Positions 1 to 6,152 of a stretch of 6,189 bases of DNA are shown here, piece by piece. The position numbers and the translations under genes were made by a program. Within the stretch, counting starts at the first letter, position 1. Every line of letters begins with the position of its first letter. The notes under the pieces were generated by a model. The model was not told the DNA's origin. It made no database searches and saw nothing but the letters and a program-made list of their open reading frames with translations. The DNA comes from an uncultured Burkholderiales bacterium (GTDB taxonomy: Bacteria > Pseudomonadota > Gammaproteobacteria > Burkholderiales > Burkholderiaceae_E). The stretch spans positions 1-6,189 of the forward strand of contig CAIUGQ010000630.1 of assembly GCA_903898725.1 (NCBI GenBank), in the 5' to 3' direction.

Positions 1-734
1 CGCAGGTCTTCGACCGGTTCCGCCAGGCCGACAGCTCCAGCACCCGCGCCGTCGGCGGCCTGGGGCTCGGTCTGGCACTCGTGCGCCACGTCGTGCTGGC
101 CCACGGCGGCCAGGTGGTGGCCCGCAGCGACGGCGCGGGTCGCGGCGCCTGCTTCACCGTGTCGCTGCCGCGGGGCATGGGCGAACCGCCGGACCCGGCG
201 AGCCCGTCCCGATCCGATCCGACCGCCGCCCCGCGCGAAGGCGAGGCCTGGAGCGCCGCCGAACCGCCCAGCGCCCCGGCGATCGCGGCGATGCTCGCCG
301 GGCTGCAGGTGCTGGTCGTCGAGGACCATGACGACTCGCGCGAACTGCTCGCCGACTTCCTGGTCGCCCAAGGCGCATCGGTGCATGCCGCGGCCGACGC
401 CCGCGAGGCCATGACGCGGGTGCGCAGCCTGTCGGCCGACGGGCCGCCGGCGGTCCTGCTCTGCGACATCGGCCTGCCCGGCCGCGACGGCTACGCGCTG
501 CTCGACGAGATCCGCGAGCACGAGCGGCAATCGGACCGGCCGCCGGGCATGGGCATCGCCGCCTTCGCGATGAGCGCGTTCACGCGCGCCGAGGACCGCG
601 AGCGCAGCCTGCGGGCGGGCTTCCTGGCGCACCTGGACAAGCCGCTGTCGCAGGGCGAGCTGATCGAGCACCTCGTCCGGCTGCGTGACGCGTCCGACAC
701 GACGGGCGGCGTGCGCCTTCGCGCGCCGCGCTGA
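1..734 (+). CDS. Hybrid sensor histidine kinase, C-terminal part (ATPase end plus receiver domain), 5' truncated by the window
   Basis: The frame is open from the left edge (first whole codon at 3) to TGA at 732-734. The first residues, QVFDRFRQADSSSTR followed by GGLGLGLALVRH, are the F and G2 boxes of a histidine-kinase ATPase domain, ending in the usual HGGQV...GRGACFTVSLP strand. A Pro/Ala/Ser-rich linker of about 40 residues (about 174-300) joins it to a receiver domain (about 307-690). That domain has the acidic pair ED in VLVVEDHDDS, the phosphoacceptor Asp at codon 465-467 (LLCDIGLPGRDG), a Ser in the T/S position (FAMSAF) and the conserved Lys in LDKPLS. All key receiver residues are present, so it should accept phosphate from its own or another kinase. 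The sensor, dimerisation and H-box parts lie outside the window. A GTG at 81 is internal to the ATPase fold and is not the real start. The gene reads towards rpoN, but 187 bases with a separate promoter lie between them. Confidence 0.93.
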   Translation, partial: QVFDRFRQADSSSTRAVGGLGLGLALVRHVVLAHGGQVVARSDGAGRGACFTVSLPRGMGEPPDPASPSRSDPTAAPREGEAWSAAEPPSAPAIAAMLAGLQVLVVEDHDDSRELLADFLVAQGASVHAAADAREAMTRVRSLSADGPPAVLLCDIGLPGRDGYALLDEIREHERQSDRPPGMGIAAFAMSAFTRAEDRERSLRAGFLAHLDKPLSQGELIEHLVRLRDASDTTGGVRLRAPR

Positions 735-790
735 GCCCGTCGCGCGGGCCTGTGCGGCGCAGCGGACTCGGCAGAAAGTTCCGTGCCCAT

Positions 791-806
791 CGGCACCAAC
801 CCTGCA
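791..806 (+). promoter_or_regulatory. Weak second sigma-54-like -24/-12 element upstream of rpoN
   Basis: CGGCACCAACCCTGCA has GG and GC elements exactly 12 bases apart, as sigma-54 promoters require. It matches 9 of the 12 specified consensus positions; the mismatches are C for T before GG, C for G after GGCAC, and C for the first T of TTGC. It lies 68 bases upstream of a much better match. It may be a minor promoter, a non-productive RpoN binding site, or chance in GC-rich DNA. Confidence 0.2.
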
Positions 807-824
807 AAAGCTGCCGACGCAGGG
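800..824. promoter_or_regulatory. Inverted repeat CCCTGC-N13-GCAGGG, possible activator site upstream of rpoN
   Basis: CCCTGC (800-805) and GCAGGG (819-824) form perfect 6-base arms separated by 13 bases. The centre lies about 47 bases upstream of the -24 element at 859. Sigma-54 activators of the Fis-HTH type bind as dimers to dyads upstream of their promoters, so this is a candidate enhancer-like site. The distance is shorter than the usual 80-150 bases. The dyad overlaps the weak element at 791-806. Confidence 0.25.
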
Positions 825-858
825 CGCACACCGACGTGGACAGGCGGTTTGCGGGCAA

Positions 859-874
859 TGGCACAGGGCTTGCA
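859..874 (+). promoter_or_regulatory. Sigma-54 (-24/-12) promoter of rpoN
   Basis: TGGCACAGGGCTTGCA matches the sigma-54 consensus TGGCACG-N4-TTGCW at 11 of 12 specified positions; only the G after GGCAC is replaced by A. GG (860-861) and GC (872-873) have the required 12-base register. Transcription should start near 885, giving a leader of about 37 bases before the rpoN ATG at 922. The motif is intergenic and correctly oriented. It implies that rpoN is transcribed by its own product and so needs an ATP-driven activator; a candidate is encoded at 3801-2383. Confidence 0.7.
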
Positions 875-921
875 GTCTCTGCCGCACTCCCCCACGACAG
901 CACAGACCAGGCAGACCCTCG

Positions 922-2352
922 ATGACCGTTTCGCTCCAGATGCGCGCCGGGCACCAGCTCACGATGACGCCGTTCCTGCAGCGCTCGATCCAGCTGCTGC
1001 AGCTCGGCTCGCTCGAGTTCCAGCAGCAGGTCCAGGAGGTGCTGACCACCAACCCGTTCCTCGAGACCATCGAGTCCGAGGAGGCGGGCACGACCGACGC
1101 CGAGCCGCCTGAGCCCACCGAGGCGCCGACCGAGGAACCCGAGGCGATCGAATCGGCGGGCCTCGACGAGCTCTGGAGCGGCGCGGCGACCGACTACCGC
1201 TCCGGCCGGACCGGCGACGACGAATGGGACCCGGCGCTGATGGTGCCGGGCACGCCGACGCTGCGCGAGCACCTGCTGCAGCAGGCGGGCTGTCTGCGAC
1301 TGTCCGATCGGGATGCGGTGCTCGTGCAGGCGGTGATCGAGGCGATCGACGGCTCGGGCTACCTGACGCAGCCGCTCGATGAGCTGATGACGCTGTGTCC
1401 GCTCGATCCGCCCGCCGATCCCGACGAGCTGCGGATCGCGCTGCATCACGTGCAGGCGCTCGCGCCGGCCGGGGTCGCCGCCCGGACCGTCGCCGAATGC
1501 CTGAAGCTGCAGCTGCTCGCGCTCGAGGTCGGCGACCATCCGGCCCGCCGCCTCGCGATCCGCATCGTCGACCACCATCTCGAGCTGCTCGCGGCGCACG
1601 ACTTCCAGCGCCTGCAGCGCGAGCTCGGCTGCGAGGAGTGCGACCTGCAGTCGGCGACCGTGCTGCTGCGGGGGCTGACGCCGCGTCCGGGCGCCGGCTT
1701 CGGTGCCGACGAGACGCAGTTCGTCGTCGCCGACGTCATCGTCCAGCAGCACAAGGGCAAGTGGGTGGCGGCCATCAATCCCGAGGTGATCCCGAGGATC
1801 CACGTCAGCCGCTTCTACGCGAGCATCCTGAAGGGCGGCCGCGAAGGCGGCGGCTCGCCGGTCTCGCAGCAGCTGCGCGAGGCGCGCTGGCTGGTGCGCA
1901 ACATCGAGCAGCGCTTCCAGACGATCCAGCGTGTCGCGCAGGCGATCGTCGACCACCAGACCCGCTTCTTCGACTACGGGGCGATGGCGATGAAGCCGCT
2001 GACGCTCAGCGAGATCGCCGACAAGGTGGGCCTGCACGAGTCGACCGTCTCGCGCGTCACCAGCCGCAAGTACATGACGACGCCGCGTGGACTGCTCGAC
2101 TTCAAGCACTTCTTCGGCAGTCACGTCGAGACCGCCGCCGGCGCGCCCTGTTCGGCGACGGCGGTGCGCGCGCTGATCACCGAGCTGGTCGGTGCCGAGG
2201 ACGCGACCCGGCCGCTCTCGGACATCAAGCTCACGAGGCTGCTCGAGCAGCGCGGCATCCGGGTCGCCCGACGCACGGTGTCGAAGTACCGCGACTCGCT
2301 GCAGATCGCGTCGGTGGAGGTGCGGCGCATGTCGCACCGGCCGCACGCCTGA
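922..2352 (+). CDS. rpoN: RNA polymerase sigma-54 factor RpoN
   Basis: This 476-residue protein is the alternative sigma factor that directs RNA polymerase to -24/-12 promoters and stays inactive until remodelled by an AAA+ activator. Region I is the Gln-rich stretch at residues 11-49 (MTPFLQRSIQLLQLGS, then NPFLE). An acidic, low-complexity region II follows (about 50-110), then the core-binding region (about 112-300). The DNA-binding HTH is at about 359-400 (LTLSEIADKVGLHESTVSRVT, then KYMTTPRG). The RpoN box that reads the -24 element is ARRTVSKYR at 449-457. Length and domain order are normal. The frame is open further upstream (from 685), but ATG 922 begins exactly at the conserved region I and lies just downstream of the predicted start site. 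The SD is weak (CAGG, 10 bases before ATG). Region I differs from the common TPQLQQAIRLLQLST form. The usual lptB and hpf neighbours are absent, which suggests a specialised second copy rather than the housekeeping one. That point is inferred. Confidence 0.95.
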   Translation: MTVSLQMRAGHQLTMTPFLQRSIQLLQLGSLEFQQQVQEVLTTNPFLETIESEEAGTTDAEPPEPTEAPTEEPEAIESAGLDELWSGAATDYRSGRTGDDEWDPALMVPGTPTLREHLLQQAGCLRLSDRDAVLVQAVIEAIDGSGYLTQPLDELMTLCPLDPPADPDELRIALHHVQALAPAGVAARTVAECLKLQLLALEVGDHPARRLAIRIVDHHLELLAAHDFQRLQRELGCEECDLQSATVLLRGLTPRPGAGFGADETQFVVADVIVQQHKGKWVAAINPEVIPRIHVSRFYASILKGGREGGGSPVSQQLREARWLVRNIEQRFQTIQRVAQAIVDHQTRFFDYGAMAMKPLTLSEIADKVGLHESTVSRVTSRKYMTTPRGLLDFKHFFGSHVETAAGAPCSATAVRALITELVGAEDATRPLSDIKLTRLLEQRGIRVARRTVSKYRDSLQIASVEVRRMSHRPHA

Positions 2353-2382
2353 ACGGACCGCGGCAGCGGCCGTGCCGGATGC

Positions 2383-3801
<1,419 letters not shown>

Positions 3802-3807
3802 CGGGCC

Positions 3808-3813
3808 ATTATA
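3808..3813 (-). promoter_or_regulatory. -10 box (TATAAT) of the activator gene; predicts a leaderless mRNA
   Basis: On the minus strand a perfect TATAAT occupies 3813-3808, rare in DNA this GC-rich. With the last T at -7, +1 falls at 3801, the A of the activator's ATG. The short gap GGCCCG contains no Shine-Dalgarno sequence, in agreement with a leaderless transcript. No recognisable -35 hexamer sits 16-18 bases upstream (GAAGGG at 17) and there is no extended TG, so the promoter may need an activator or be weak. Confidence 0.5.
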
Positions 3814-3869
3814 GGAGCGCACCCGGGCGGCCCTTCGGTGCTCATCGATGCAAGGTTGACGGTGATCAC

Positions 3870-3885
3870 GGGCATGGTCCGTGCT
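3870..3885 (+). promoter_or_regulatory. Weak sigma-54-like element upstream of the membrane protein gene
   Basis: GGGCATGGTCCGTGCT has GG (3871-3872) and GC (3883-3884) in the 12-base register and matches 9 of 12 specified consensus positions. If used, transcription would start near 3896, inside the hairpin at 3888-3903 and 37 bases before the ATG at 3933. The same bases form part of an inverted repeat CACGG-N7-CCGTG (3867-3883), so the element could instead be an operator. It would be weak evidence on its own, but it sits in a cluster with two better sigma-54 promoters. Confidence 0.2.
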
Positions 3886-3887
3886 GC

Positions 3888-3903
3888 GCATCCGAAAGGA
3901 TGC
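3888..3903 (+). other. GNRA-tetraloop hairpin in the leader of the membrane protein gene
   Basis: GCATCC-GAAA-GGATGC forms a perfect 6-base-pair stem closed by a C-G pair on a GAAA (GNRA) tetraloop, one of the most stable small RNA loops. It ends 29 bases before the ATG at 3933. No U-run follows, so it is not an intrinsic terminator. It could stabilise the mRNA 5' end or act as a protein or RNA docking site. Confidence 0.45.
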
Positions 3904-3918
3904 CTGCCCCGCCGGCAC

Positions 3919-3924
3919 GAGGAG
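3919..3924 (+). promoter_or_regulatory. Ribosome binding site fixing the start of the membrane protein
   Basis: GAGGAG lies 8 bases before ATG 3933. The frame is open upstream from 3900, so this SD decides the start in favour of 3933 (MPLVYMNSW). Confidence 0.7.
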
Positions 3925-3932
3925 AATCGGTC

Positions 3933-4604
3933 ATGCCATTGGTCTACATGAACAGCTGGGCGAGCCTGGCGCTGAGGGCCGCGGCGCTGGCCGCGTTCGC
4001 GCTCGCCACGCTCGGCGGTGCACTTGCCGGCTCGAGCCGTGCCGGCCTCGCCGCCACGGCGGTGCTGCTCGCGGCCAGCGCAGCCCATCCGCTGTCGGTC
4101 TCGCTGCGGCTCGGCGGCGGCGCGGCCACCGGGCTGCTCTCGGTCGCGGAAGGCGTGGTCGCCCTGGCGCTCGCGGCGATGCTCGGTCTCGCCGCCGCAT
4201 CCGGGGCCGACGGCGCCGCATACACCGGCGCGCTCGCCGTACCGCTCGCGATGGCGCTTGCCGCGGTCGCGCTCGCCGCCGGTGCCGCTCAGCACGGACT
4301 CGCCCGGCACTCGAACGGCGGACGCGGCTCGAAGCTGCCGATCACGATCGCGGCCGGTTCGGCCGGGGTCGCGCTGCTGGCCGCCCTGCAGTCGGATGCG
4401 GTCGCCCGCGCCGACCTGCCGCTCTCGCCGCTGCTGGGCGTCGCAGCGCTCGCGCTCGCGCTTTGGATCACCCAGTGCGCGCTGCGCCTGCGCCGGGGGC
4501 GTCGCAGCGCGGCGCGGGTCCGCCTTCGGGACCTTGCGCTAGCCCGTCCGGCATCGGCGCCGGCGGTGTCGCGCCGCCTGCATCCGGCTGCGCAGTGGTC
4601 GTGA
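3933..4604 (+). CDS. Small multi-spanning inner-membrane protein, possibly HdeD/DUF308-like
   Basis: This is a 223-residue Ala/Leu-rich hydrophobic protein. Six membrane helices can be drawn at about residues 10-32, 37-55, 64-90, 98-120, 136-153 and 164-185, followed by a basic Arg-rich C-terminal tail (RLRRGRRSAARVR). Six helices, the length, and a beginning of the type W-x-LALRAAALAAFAL resemble the HdeD/DUF308 family of small membrane proteins linked to acid or envelope stress. The match is one of pattern only, with no diagnostic motif seen, so no function is claimed. The start is set by GAGGAG 8 bases upstream. The gene diverges from the sigma-54 activator, sharing a 131-base gap. Its last 137 bases overlap, tail to tail, the 3' end of the receiver gene on the other strand. 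Over that overlap this frame has the somewhat higher G/C at third positions (my count 37/45 against 33/45), which favours this gene being real to its end. Confidence 0.75.
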   Translation: MPLVYMNSWASLALRAAALAAFALATLGGALAGSSRAGLAATAVLLAASAAHPLSVSLRLGGGAATGLLSVAEGVVALALAAMLGLAAASGADGAAYTGALAVPLAMALAAVALAAGAAQHGLARHSNGGRGSKLPITIAAGSAGVALLAALQSDAVARADLPLSPLLGVAALALALWITQCALRLRRGRRSAARVRLRDLALARPASAPAVSRRLHPAAQWS

Positions 4605-5034
4605 CGATCGATGCGCGGCGGCCGGCCTCGCGCAGCGGCCCGCGCTCGGCCAGCACGCGCAGCACCTCGTCCGGATCGGCGGGCTTGGTCAGGTGCAGGT
4701 CGAAGCCGGCCTCGCGGGCCGCCTGCCGGTCGCGTTCGCGCCCGTAGCCACTCACGGCGACCAGCAGCAGGGCGTCGCCCCAGGGCTCGGCGCGCAGGCG
4801 CCGGGCCACCTCGTAGCCCGAGAAGCGCGGCAGTCCGAGATCGAGCAGCACGACCTGCGGCGAGAAGCGTGCGGCAGCGTGCAGCGCCTCCTCGCCGTCG
4901 TACGCGCAGTCGACCTGGTAGCCCTCCAGGCCGAGCAGCAGGCTCATGCTCTGCGCCGAGTCGACGTTGTCGTCGACGACCAGCACGCGACAGGCGCCGG
5001 CCGGCACACACGCTCCCATCGAGTCATGGTTCAT
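4468..5034 (-). CDS. Single-domain response regulator (CheY-like receiver) with disordered tail
   Basis: This is a 188-residue protein with a receiver domain at about residues 15-130. The acidic pair is D21/D22 (VLVVDDN), the phosphoacceptor D65 (VVLLDLGLPRFSGYE), the switch residue S95 (VAVSGYG) and the Lys K117 (LTKPADPDEVL). No DNA-binding or enzymatic domain follows; the last 45 or so residues are Pro/Ala/Gly-rich. It is therefore likely a phosphate sink, relay or protein-interaction output. This receiver type (YEVARRLR, then AVSGYG, then LTKP) is common at the ends of hybrid kinases. Two starts are possible. ATG 5034 has GGAGG 6 bases upstream (5045-5041) and is preferred. ATG 5076 overlaps the kinase stop as ATGA, but its SD is poor and it would add MSGRRDPAPIGRTA. 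The gene follows the kinase-like gene directly and is almost certainly cotranscribed with it. Its 3' end overlaps the convergent membrane protein gene by 137 bases. Confidence 0.9.
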   Translation of the reverse strand: MNHDSMGACVPAGACRVLVVDDNVDSAQSMSLLLGLEGYQVDCAYDGEEALHAAARFSPQVVLLDLGLPRFSGYEVARRLRAEPWGDALLLVAVSGYGRERDRQAAREAGFDLHLTKPADPDEVLRVLAERGPLREAGRRASIVTTTAQPDAGGATPPAPMPDGLAQGPEGGPAPRCDAPGAGAARTG

Positions 5035-5039
5035 CGCGG

Positions 5040-5045
5040 TCCTCC
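5040..5045 (-). promoter_or_regulatory. Ribosome binding site of the receiver gene
   Basis: On the minus strand GGAGGA (5045-5040) precedes ATG 5034, with 6 bases between GGAGG and the ATG. It is the reason to prefer 5034 over the ATG at 5076 that overlaps the upstream stop. Confidence 0.6.
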
Positions 5046-5072
5046 CGATCGGAGCGGGATCGCGTCGTCCGC

Positions 5073-5804
5073 TCATGAAGGCGGCCTGGCGTGGATCGGT
5101 GTGGCGTCGGCCGAGGGGGCGGCCGCACCGTCATCGAACCGGATGAGCAGCGTGTCGCCGACCCGTCCGTCGCCGCTCGCGGCGACACGGGCCCCCTGGG
5201 CCTCGATGCTCAGCAGCGCATGGAGCAGATCGAGCGACAGCCGACCGCCCGAGTTGAAGCCGTTCCAGATTGACAGGCCGCCGTCCTCGCCCTCGTCGAT
5301 CTCGATGCGAAGGACCGGCTCCGCGGACACGCCCTGCAGGCCGAGCACGAGCGGCGCGCCCGGCTGGCCGTGACGCAGCGCGAACGTGCCGAGCATGCGC
5401 AAGGCCTCCAGCAGCTCGGCACGGTTCCCCTCGATCCAGCACGGCGCCGCCGCGCACTCGACGCACACGTCCCGGCCCGCGGCCTGCGCCGCCGGGCCCA
5501 GCACGTCCGCGCAGGCAGCCAGCAGCGCGCCGAGCTCGATCGGCTCCGTTCGCCCGGCACGCCCGCCGTCGATCAGGCGCAGCACGCGCCCCAGGGTGTC
5601 GATCAGGGCGAGCTGCTGGTCGAGCGCACGTCGCAGTCCGCCGAGCGCGCGCTGCGCCGCCTCGGGGCGAGGGGCCGAGTCGGCCGACAGCAGGTGCAGC
5701 CAGCCGGTCATCGCATTGAGCGGGTTGCGCAGCTCATGGGTGACCAGGGAGGCGAACTCTTCGCGGGTCAGGCGCGGCGATGGCGCCGGATCGGGTGGAG
5801 TCAT
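5073..5804 (-). CDS. Short histidine-kinase-like protein with intact H-box and degraded ATPase domain
   Basis: This 243-residue soluble protein has no sensor or membrane segment. The HisKA dimerisation/phosphoacceptor domain is at residues 15-80, with H23 in VTHELRNPLNAMTGWLHLL. A Bergerat-fold-like domain follows (about 88-223), but its boxes are poor. The N-box region ELLEALRMLGTFALRH has no Asn where kinases carry N, the G1 region reads IDEGEDGG instead of DxGxG, and the G2 region SGGRLSLDLLHAL lacks the GxGL pattern. The fold ends normally (GDTLLIRF). ATP binding is therefore doubtful, and a role as phosphotransferase, phosphatase or scaffold for the receiver encoded immediately downstream is plausible. 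Caulobacter ChpT, with a HisKA-like helix pair and degenerate ATPase domain, is a known precedent. For the start, ATG 5804 has GGAGG 11 bases upstream. The longer ATG 5897 has no SD but overlaps the stop of a 39-codon ORF as ATGA, so it remains possible and would add 31 residues without a domain. Confidence 0.85.
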   Translation of the reverse strand: MTPPDPAPSPRLTREEFASLVTHELRNPLNAMTGWLHLLSADSAPRPEAAQRALGGLRRALDQQLALIDTLGRVLRLIDGGRAGRTEPIELGALLAACADVLGPAAQAAGRDVCVECAAAPCWIEGNRAELLEALRMLGTFALRHGQPGAPLVLGLQGVSAEPVLRIEIDEGEDGGLSIWNGFNSGGRLSLDLLHALLSIEAQGARVAASGDGRVGDTLLIRFDDGAAAPSADATPIHARPPS

Positions 5805-5815
5805 GTCGCGCCAAA

Positions 5816-5820
5816 CCTCC
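5816..5820 (-). promoter_or_regulatory. Possible ribosome binding site for the internal kinase start at 5804
   Basis: GGAGG on the minus strand (5820-5816) lies 11 bases before ATG 5804. This is rather long spacing but the best SD near either candidate start. It supports, without proving, the shorter protein beginning MTPPDPAPSPRLTREEF. Confidence 0.4.
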
Positions 5821-5893
5821 GAGGTCACGCGCGATTGAACCACATCGGCCTGCGGCGGCGCCGAACGCGCCCGGCCCGGCAGCGCGGGCAGGG

Positions 5894-6013
5894 TCATGTC
5901 CGCGGATGATCGCCGCGGGCCCGCCGCGGGGGGTGGCTCGCCGGGCGGACCGGGCGCTCGGGATGCTCGCCCCGCTGACGGGGGGCGGGCGGGTGGGCGG
6001 GGACTGCGGGCAT
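5894..6013 (-). CDS. 39-codon Pro/Arg-rich leader ORF upstream of the kinase-like gene
   Basis: ATG at 6013 is preceded by a near-perfect SD, GAGGAGG (6027-6021), at 7 bases. The ORF runs 39 codons to TGA 5896-5894, which overlaps the long-form kinase ATG (5897) as ATGA. The peptide (MPAVPAHPPAPRQRGEHP at its start) is rich in Pro, Arg and His, with several Pro-Pro pairs, and matches no family I know. Its position 47 bases downstream of the predicted sigma-54 start site suggests a leader peptide that loads ribosomes for the kinase by coupling, or a regulatory uORF whose proline runs slow translation. The same frame has no stop upstream to the window edge, so it could also be the end of something longer, or chance in GC-rich DNA. 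Confidence 0.4.
   Translation of the reverse strand: MPAVPAHPPAPRQRGEHPERPVRPASHPPRRARGDHPRT
5980..6002 (+). other. G-quadruplex motif, five G-runs with single-base loops
   Basis: The plus strand carries G6-C-G3-C-G3-T-G3-C-G4 at 5980-6002. Five runs of three or more G with one-base loops are expected to give a very stable parallel quadruplex. For leftward transcription of the kinase/receiver operon this is the template strand. The motif lies within codons 4-12 of the 39-codon leader ORF, about 58-80 bases after the predicted transcription start. Confidence 0.6.
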
Positions 6014-6020
6014 GCGTGAT

Positions 6021-6027
6021 CCTCCTC
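6021..6027 (-). promoter_or_regulatory. Strong ribosome binding site of the 39-codon leader ORF
   Basis: GAGGAGG on the minus strand (6027-6021) is followed by 7 bases and ATG 6013. This is the strongest SD in the window, and it precedes a very short ORF rather than a recognised gene. Confidence 0.55.
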
Positions 6028-6070
6028 GACGGGGGGCTCGGGCGAAGGCCGGAACCGGTCGAGACGGGCA

Positions 6071-6086
6071 GGCAACGGCCGTGCCC
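6071..6086 (-). promoter_or_regulatory. Sigma-54 (-24/-12) promoter of the kinase/receiver operon
   Basis: On the minus strand 6086-6071 reads GGGCACGGCCGTTGCC. GGCACG and TTGC match the consensus TGGCACG-N4-TTGCW exactly, and the 12-base GG-to-GC register is correct. Only the flanking T and the final W differ, giving 10 of 12 specified positions. The start site would be near 6060, 47 bases before the leader ORF ATG at 6013, whose SD lies in between. The match, orientation and position favour a real promoter. An activator is required; its binding site may lie in the repeats at 6153-6189. Confidence 0.6.
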
Positions 6087-6152
6087 GGGGTGCGAGAGGC
6101 CGCGGTCCGGCGCCCGACGGGTGAGGACGGGCCGATCCGCGCGGGCCTCCTC
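6087..6152. other. Intergenic stretch between the sigma-54 promoter and the tandem repeats
   Basis: No convincing gene was found. The frames are open only because the DNA is GC-rich, and the translations are Pro/Arg/Gly-rich without a domain. With 5898-6086 this makes about 290 bases whose content is the leader ORF, the quadruplex motif, the promoter and the repeats described separately. Confidence 0.5.

Noticed and set aside
735..749. GCCCG-TCGCG-CGGGC dyad directly after the hybrid kinase stop, as a possible terminator
   Set aside because: It has only a 5-base-pair stem and no T-run follows. It could equally be an upstream protein-binding dyad for the rpoN promoter, but nothing decides between these.
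580..2346. A very long open frame on the minus strand opposite rpoN (and a similar one on the plus strand at 2509-3951 opposite the activator)
   Set aside because: The translations are Arg/Leu/Ala-rich with no domain and lie exactly antisense to genes with full sets of family motifs. Long shadow frames are expected at this GC content.
2361..2377. CGGCA-N7-TGCCG hairpin in the 30-base convergent gap between rpoN and the activator
   Set aside because: The stem is short and there is no T-run on either strand. In DNA this GC-rich such a dyad is likely by chance, so I do not call a bidirectional terminator.
3856..3861. TTGACG resembling a -35 box for the membrane protein gene
   Set aside because: No -10-like hexamer occurs 16-18 bases downstream (the sequence there is around CCGTGC).
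3802..3918. N-terminal extension of the sigma-54 activator from an upstream start at 3918
   Set aside because: The extra 39 residues (MPAGQASF...) carry no domain, and the TATAAT box would lie inside the coding region. Receiver domains normally begin at the MPHVLIVDDE point.
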